Assembly: GCF_017809215.1 (NCBI RefSeq)
Contig: NZ_CP065424.1
Span: 5,122,501 to 5,186,500, forward strand
Source of the DNA: Heyndrickxia oleronia
GTDB taxonomy: Bacteria > Bacillota > Bacilli > Bacillales > Bacillaceae_C
DNA: 64,000 nt
Direction: 5' to 3'
Shown: positions 60,270-64,000 of the stretch, in pieces
Position numbering within the stretch: the stretch's first letter is position 1
Layout: every line of letters begins with the position of its first letter
Position numbers and translations under genes: made by a program
The notes under the pieces: model-generated
What the model was told of the DNA's origin: nothing
Database searches by the model: none
The model's input: only the letters and a program-made list of their open reading frames with translations

Positions 60270-60506
60270 TTATTCACCAGATACATATGGTAATAAAGCC
60301 ATAGTACGAGCGCGTTTAATAGCAATCGTTAATTTACGTTGGTATTTAGCGCTTGTTCCAGTTACACGACGTGGAAGAATCTTTCCACGTTCAGAAATAA
60401 ACTTTTTCAAAAGATCTACATCTTTATAGTCGATGTGTGTGATACCGTTTGATGTGAAGTAACACACTTTACGACGTTTACGTCCGCCTCTGCGTCCACC
60501 TGCCAT
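60270..60506 (-). CDS. rpsR: 30S ribosomal protein S18
   Basis: A 78-residue ribosomal protein that pairs with S6 in the platform of the 30S subunit. It begins AGGRRGGRKRRKVCYFTSNG, contains LKKFISERGKILPRRVTGTS and the C-terminal IAIKRARTMALLPYV. Start at the ATG at 60506, with GGAGGGAAATAAC upstream; the frame to 60530 is not used. Third gene of the S6-SSB-S18 operon. Confidence 0.98.
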   Translation of the reverse strand: MAGGRRGGRKRRKVCYFTSNGITHIDYKDVDLLKKFISERGKILPRRVTGTSAKYQRKLTIAIKRARTMALLPYVSGE

Positions 60507-60540
60507 GTTATTTCCCTCCATTTCCTTCATTTAGATCACT

Positions 60541-61038
60541 TTAGAATGGAAGATCGTCATCTGAAATATCAATTGGTTGCCCATCATTTGAGAATGGATC
60601 TTCATCTACTCGTGTATATCCTTGATTTCGTTGATTCTGATTTTGACTAAACGGGTTACCCTGATTTCCCTGGCTTCCGCCATAAAAATCATTATTACCA
60701 GTACGAGGTTGTCCAGAATTTCTTGGCTCTAAGAATTGAACGCTTTCTGCCACAACTTCAGTAACATAGACACGTTTTCCATCTTGACCTTCATAATTAC
60801 GAGTTTGCAAACGTCCATCAACACCCGCTAAACTTCCCTTTTTCAAGAAGTTAGCAACATTTTCTGCAGGTTTGCGCCACACTACGCAATTAATAAAATC
60901 TGCCTCTCTTTCACCTTGTTGATTCGTAAATGTACGATTAACAGCAAGAGTAAATGTAGCAACTGCAGCCCCACTCGGAGTATATCGTAAATCAGGATCT
61001 TTCGTTAAGCGACCTACTAATACTACTCGGTTCATCAT
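60541..61038 (-). CDS. ssb: Single-stranded DNA-binding protein
   Basis: A 165-residue SSB with an N-terminal OB fold (1-110, NRVVLVGRLTKDPDLRYTPS, FINCVVWRKPAENVANFLKK and GRLQTRNYEGQDGKRVYVTE), a glycine/asparagine/glutamine-rich linker, and the conserved acidic tip DISDDDLPF that recruits partner proteins. The start is the first of two ATG codons at 61038, nine bases behind AAGGAG. Coats ssDNA during replication. Middle gene of the operon. Confidence 0.98.
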   Translation of the reverse strand: MMNRVVLVGRLTKDPDLRYTPSGAAVATFTLAVNRTFTNQQGEREADFINCVVWRKPAENVANFLKKGSLAGVDGRLQTRNYEGQDGKRVYVTEVVAESVQFLEPRNSGQPRTGNNDFYGGSQGNQGNPFSQNQNQRNQGYTRVDEDPFSNDGQPIDISDDDLPF

Positions 61039-61100
61039 CAGAATCAACTCCTTCCCTTATTCAAAGCTATGTTCCATGTGAAACATAGCAACTATTTAAA

Positions 61101-61388
61101 TTATTCTTCTTCTTTTACGATGATGTGACGGATAATATCGCCACTAATCTTAGCAAGACGGTCAAATTCTTGAACCGCTTCTGGGTTAGCATTAACAGTA
61201 ACTAGACGGTAGAAACCATCACGGAAGTCTTCAATTTCATATGCAAGACGACGCTTACCCCAGTCTTTAGATTCGATGATTTCCGCACCTTGAGTTGTTA
61301 GAATGTTATCAAAACGTTCAACTACAGCTTTTTTAGCTTCATCCTCAATATTTGGTCGGATAATGTACATAACTTCGTACTTTTTCAT
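61101..61388 (-). CDS. rpsF: 30S ribosomal protein S6
   Basis: A 95-residue ribosomal protein, beginning KKYEVMYIIRPNIEDEAKKA, with DWGKRRLAYEIEDFRDGFYR and the end IIRHIIVKEEE. It binds S18 to the 30S platform. Ribosome site AAGGAGGTGA. The leader (61400-61441) can form a hairpin that pairs with this site, so it should be autoregulated by the S6:S18 complex. First gene of the rpsF-ssb-rpsR operon. Confidence 0.98.
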   Translation of the reverse strand: MKKYEVMYIIRPNIEDEAKKAVVERFDNILTTQGAEIIESKDWGKRRLAYEIEDFRDGFYRLVTVNANPEAVQEFDRLAKISGDIIRHIIVKEEE

Positions 61389-61399
61389 CTTTCTGTCAC

Positions 61400-61441
61400 C
61401 TCCTTATGGACTATGCGGCCCTTTCTATAAAGGGCAAGGAG
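61400..61441 (-). promoter_or_regulatory. rpsF leader hairpin (S6:S18-binding candidate)
   Basis: On the minus strand CTCCTT (61441-61436) can pair with AAGGAG (61405-61400), the Shine-Dalgarno sequence of rpsF. Inside lies a second stem, GCCCTTT/AAAGGGC, followed by CCGC. A leader hairpin with a CCG motif that binds the S6:S18 complex is known in many bacteria and represses the operon. The structure here is consistent with that. Confidence 0.6.
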
Positions 61442-61624
61442 CAATGTATATTTACGGTCATTACTCACAATAAGAAATTATAGCATAATCACTGCTATGT
61501 TGCAATGGGATAGATATTTTTTACAAAAAGCGTATGCAGTTATACTATTACCATTACATTAACACGAATATACGTTCTATGCAAAGATTAAAGATATAAT
61601 TTATAAAAAAATAAATCAATACCA

Positions 61625-61657
61625 AAAAAGGCAGTACGATGTATCGTACTGCCTTTT
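61625..61657 (-). terminator. Terminator of ychF
   Basis: GGCAGTACGAT and ATCGTACTGCC around GT (61630-61653), with T-run on the minus strand; strong hairpin. Confidence 0.85.
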
Positions 61658-61665
61658 AAATAAAA

Positions 61666-62766
61666 TCAAACATTAAATCTAAAGTGCATAACATCTCCAT
61701 CTTGAACAAGGTATTCTTTCCCTTCAAGACGAACCTTCCCAGCTTCTTTTGCTGCAGTCATAGAACCACCAGCCATTAAATCATCATATGAAACTGTTTC
61801 TGCACGGATAAAGCCCTTTTCAAAGTCTGAATGTATAATACCTGCACATTGCGGAGCTTTCATTCCCTTTCTAAAAGTCCAAGCTCGAACCTCTTGAACA
61901 CCTGCAGTAAAATAAGTAGCTAGTCCAAGTAAACTATATGCAGCTTTAATTAATTGATCTAAGCCAGATTCTTGAATTCCTAGCTCTGATAAGAACATTG
62001 CCTTTTCATCCTCATCAAGCTCAGCTATTTCCTCTTCAATTTTAGCACAAACCACAATAACTTCTGCACCCTCATTGGTTGCATATTCACGTACTTTTTG
62101 AACATATTCATTATTAGAAGGGTCTGCAACCTCATCTTCGCCAACATTTGCTACATATAAAATTGGCTTACTTGTTAATAAGTGAAGTCCTTTTACAAGC
62201 TTTAATTTTTCTTCAGTAAATTCTACTGAACGAGCTGGTTGATCAGATTCAAGCGCTTCTTTTAATTTAGCTAGCACTTCATATTCTGCTAATGCTTCTT
62301 TATCCTTTTGCTTTGCAAGTTTTTCTACACGGCCAATTCGTTTATCAACAGTTTCCAAATCGGCAAGAATCAACTCAAGATTGATAGTTTCGATATCGTC
62401 AATCGGATCTACCTTACCGGATACATGTGTGATATTTCCATCAGCAAAACAGCGAACAACATGACAAATTGCATCCACTTGGCGAATATGGGAGAGGAAT
62501 TTATTTCCTAATCCTTCCCCTTTACTTGCACCTTTAACGATCCCAGCAATATCTGTAAATTCAAATGCTGTAGGTACAGTTTTTTTCGGTTGAACAAGTT
62601 CAGTTAATTTATTTAAACGTTCATCTGGAACCTCTACGATCCCAACATTCGGATCAATAGTACAGAAAGGATAGTTTGCAGATTCTGCTCCAGCTTTTGT
62701 TATCGCATTAAATAATGTAGATTTCCCAACGTTCGGCAATCCTACAATTCCGGCTGTAAGCGCCAT
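61666..62766 (-). CDS. ychF: Redox-regulated ATPase YchF/Obg-like
   Basis: A 366-residue P-loop NTPase. G1 is GIVGLPNVGKSTLFNAIT, G3 is DIAGIVKGASKGEGLGNKFL, and the specificity loop reads LYVANVGED in place of NKxD, which explains its ATP preference. A helical domain is in the middle and a C-terminal TGS domain (about 280-366) ends YLVQDGDVMHFRFNV. It binds ribosomes and affects translation and oxidative-stress control. Start preceded by AGAGGAGTGACC. Located between rpsF and DUF951 as usual. Confidence 0.97.
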   Translation of the reverse strand: MALTAGIVGLPNVGKSTLFNAITKAGAESANYPFCTIDPNVGIVEVPDERLNKLTELVQPKKTVPTAFEFTDIAGIVKGASKGEGLGNKFLSHIRQVDAICHVVRCFADGNITHVSGKVDPIDDIETINLELILADLETVDKRIGRVEKLAKQKDKEALAEYEVLAKLKEALESDQPARSVEFTEEKLKLVKGLHLLTSKPILYVANVGEDEVADPSNNEYVQKVREYATNEGAEVIVVCAKIEEEIAELDEDEKAMFLSELGIQESGLDQLIKAAYSLLGLATYFTAGVQEVRAWTFRKGMKAPQCAGIIHSDFEKGFIRAETVSYDDLMAGGSMTAAKEAGKVRLEGKEYLVQDGDVMHFRFNV

Positions 62767-62856
62767 ATTCGGTCACTCCTCTAAAATATCTATTAAAATT
62801 ATTGTTATCTCATCTATCGTAAACATACCTTGCTCAATTATATGAATTATCATAGA

Positions 62857-62880
62857 AAAGCGCAAGCGCCTTGATTAGCC
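62857..62880. repeat. Short GC-rich interspersed-type repeat
   Basis: GAAAAGCGCAAGCGCCTTGA is a known-looking palindromic word (GCGCAAGCGC) found between genes in several Bacillus species. Only one copy is present in this window, so the repeat nature is from memory. Confidence 0.3.
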
Positions 62881-62892
62881 CACATCCCAATA

Positions 62893-62923
62893 AAAGAAGC
62901 ATGAATTTATTCTTCATGCTTCA
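62893..62923 (-). terminator. Terminator overlapping the DUF951 stop
   Basis: GAAGCATGAA and TTCATGCTTC (62895-62921); on the minus strand it ends in TTTTATT. The 5' arm overlaps the last codons of the DUF951 gene. Confidence 0.7.
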
Positions 62924-63101
62924 CTAATACCTTTTTCATTTTTCTCGCAAATTCTCTTCTGGGGATCATTACACTATGTCCACAGCCCTCGCATTTGATT
63001 CGAATATCCATACCCATACGTATTATTTTCCAACGGTTGGTTCCACAAGGATGTTGTTTTTTCATTTCTACTATATCATTCATTCCAAATTCTTTTTCCA
63101 T
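62907..63101 (-). CDS. DUF951 family protein
   Basis: A 64-residue cytoplasmic protein with the DUF951 pattern: NDIVEMKKQHPCGTNRWKII, then DIRIKCEGCGHSVMIPRREF. The cysteines in HPCG and CEGCGH form a zinc-ribbon-like pair; the rest folds as a small beta-barrel. Function unknown. It lies between the mscS-like gene and ychF in nearly all Bacilli, three bases downstream of the former. Start preceded by GGAGGGA. Confidence 0.93.
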   Translation of the reverse strand: MEKEFGMNDIVEMKKQHPCGTNRWKIIRMGMDIRIKCEGCGHSVMIPRREFARKMKKVLVKHEE

Positions 63102-63104
63102 ATA

Positions 63105-63998
63105 TTATTCCCTCCCAAATTGTTCATTCATCATTTCTTCACCATTACGTGAATACATGACTAACTTAGGAAATGGTGCCTTAATACCATAATGATCCAG
63201 TGTTAGTTTAATTTCCTTTCTTATCACTCTTGCAATATGCCAATGCATCATTGGTTTTGTTTCTGAAATGATCCGTAATTTTAAATCTGAAGTTCCTAAT
63301 CCTTGAACACCTAATAATTCTGGTTTACTAATCATTTCTTCATACTTATCCTGAAGTCCTTCTAAAAGATTTTCAATTACATCTTCTGCCTTACTAATGT
63401 TCTCATCATAAGGAATATTAATATCTACCACAGCAATACTATTATTTATCGAATAGTTCGTTACCTCAGTTATATTTCCATTCGGAAGAATATGAATTTC
63501 ACCTGTCCAGCTTTTTATCTTTGTCGTACGAAGTCCTATTTCCTCTACCGTACCAGTGAACTTTCCAATGCCTACATAATCCCCTACTGAAAATTGATCC
63601 TCAAAGATGATAAAAAAACCTGAAATAATATCTCGAACGAGACTTTGTGCTCCAAACCCTACTGCTAACCCTACAATTCCCGCACCTGCTAAAAGTCCTT
63701 TTACATCTACATTTAAAGTTGAAAGGATCGTTATTAATGAAATGAAATATATTAAATACGTTAGCATATTTTCTAAGAGCTTTAATAGAGTATTTTCCCT
63801 GCGTTCTGAAATACGGATGGGTGATTTAGCTCTCATCTTAAAAACATTGCGGATCATTATCTTTCCAATTCTAACAATAAGAGAAGAGACAACCAAGATG
63901 ATAAAAATTTTTAATACTGTTTCCCCTATATTCATCCACATTTCTTCATTAAATAGTTTATCAACCACTTTTTCAGTGGACTTCTCCATATTATTCAA
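63105..63998 (-). CDS. Small-conductance mechanosensitive channel (MscS family; start near window edge)
   Basis: A membrane protein of 297 or so visible codons; the true start may be the ATG at 63989 or lie just outside the window. Three membrane segments (about 23-45, 70-90, 95-125). The pore helix region GLLAGAGIVGLAVGFGAQSL is the MscS signature, followed by GFFIIFEDQFSVGDYVGIG and FTGTVEEIGLRTTKIKSWTG. The channel opens when membrane tension rises, releasing solutes on hypo-osmotic shock. Upstream neighbour of DUF951 and ychF. Confidence 0.92.
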   Translation of the reverse strand: MNNMEKSTEKVVDKLFNEEMWMNIGETVLKIFIILVVSSLIVRIGKIMIRNVFKMRAKSPIRISERRENTLLKLLENMLTYLIYFISLITILSTLNVDVKGLLAGAGIVGLAVGFGAQSLVRDIISGFFIIFEDQFSVGDYVGIGKFTGTVEEIGLRTTKIKSWTGEIHILPNGNITEVTNYSINNSIAVVDINIPYDENISKAEDVIENLLEGLQDKYEEMISKPELLGVQGLGTSDLKLRIISETKPMMHWHIARVIRKEIKLTLDHYGIKAPFPKLVMYSRNGEEMMNEQFGRE

Positions 63999-64000
63999 TT

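Overview
This window looks like the replication-origin-proximal left arm of a low-GC, spore-forming Bacillaceae chromosome. From high to low coordinates it carries the classic oriC-linked order mscS-like, DUF951, ychF, rpsF-ssb-rpsR, yybS, gdpP, rplI, dnaC, purA, a tRNA cluster, an M23 peptidase, walR-walK-walH-walI-walJ, an HtrA-type protease and rlmH, nearly all on the minus strand. A complete GerA-type germinant receptor operon supports a spore former. A chemotaxis receptor and an ECF sigma/DUF3600 pair interrupt the conserved block near 55.8-59.9 kb.

Immediately downstream of the rlmH 3' end the conserved order stops and accessory DNA begins. Between 25.6 and 37.9 kb I find five directly repeated copies of the last codons of rlmH: the real gene end at 37851-37888 and four gene-less copies at 36382-36408, 32400-32426, 28361-28398 and 25618-25644. 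Each could encode GEPY(H/Q)K-stop and all lie in the rlmH orientation. They cut the region into four cassettes: MarR/rhodanese/broken EVE gene; AraC/Atu4866/MFS/SDR; a gerABC receptor operon; and GAP-family/MerR/small membrane protein/toastrack lipoprotein. This layout mirrors the way staphylococcal SCC elements stack at rlmH (orfX), but no Ccr or other recombinase is encoded in the window. It is the most unusual feature here. Upstream of rlmH lies a cluster of DnaA boxes.

The remaining part (0-25 kb) is a mosaic of metabolic and accessory genes. It holds an ECF sigma factor with its anti-sigma factor (partial), a MarR/SnoaL-like divergent pair around a perfect palindrome, mqo, a SAM-riboswitch-controlled MetE-like methyltransferase, and a 2-aminoethylphosphonate uptake and degradation operon (ATPase, fused permease, binding protein, phnW, phnX and an uncatalogued 49-residue membrane peptide) with a divergent DeoR regulator. 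It continues with a PEP-mutase-superfamily gene, ldh with two Rex boxes, an SDR/TetR pair, a glyoxalase-like protein, a Fur-boxed hydroxamate-siderophore binding lipoprotein, and a cluster of SUKH/ankyrin/DUF1963-like proteins that resembles toxin-immunity islands. Decayed remnants of an ABC exporter and an IS3-family transposase are also present.

The genes cooperate in recognisable modules: WalRK with its WalH/WalI regulators and a cell-wall peptidase; GdpP with rplI and dnaC; S6-SSB-S18 with a leader hairpin that covers its own Shine-Dalgarno sequence; and phosphonate import feeding PhnW then PhnX. Calls rest on reading translated sequence and motifs by eye; no database search was run.
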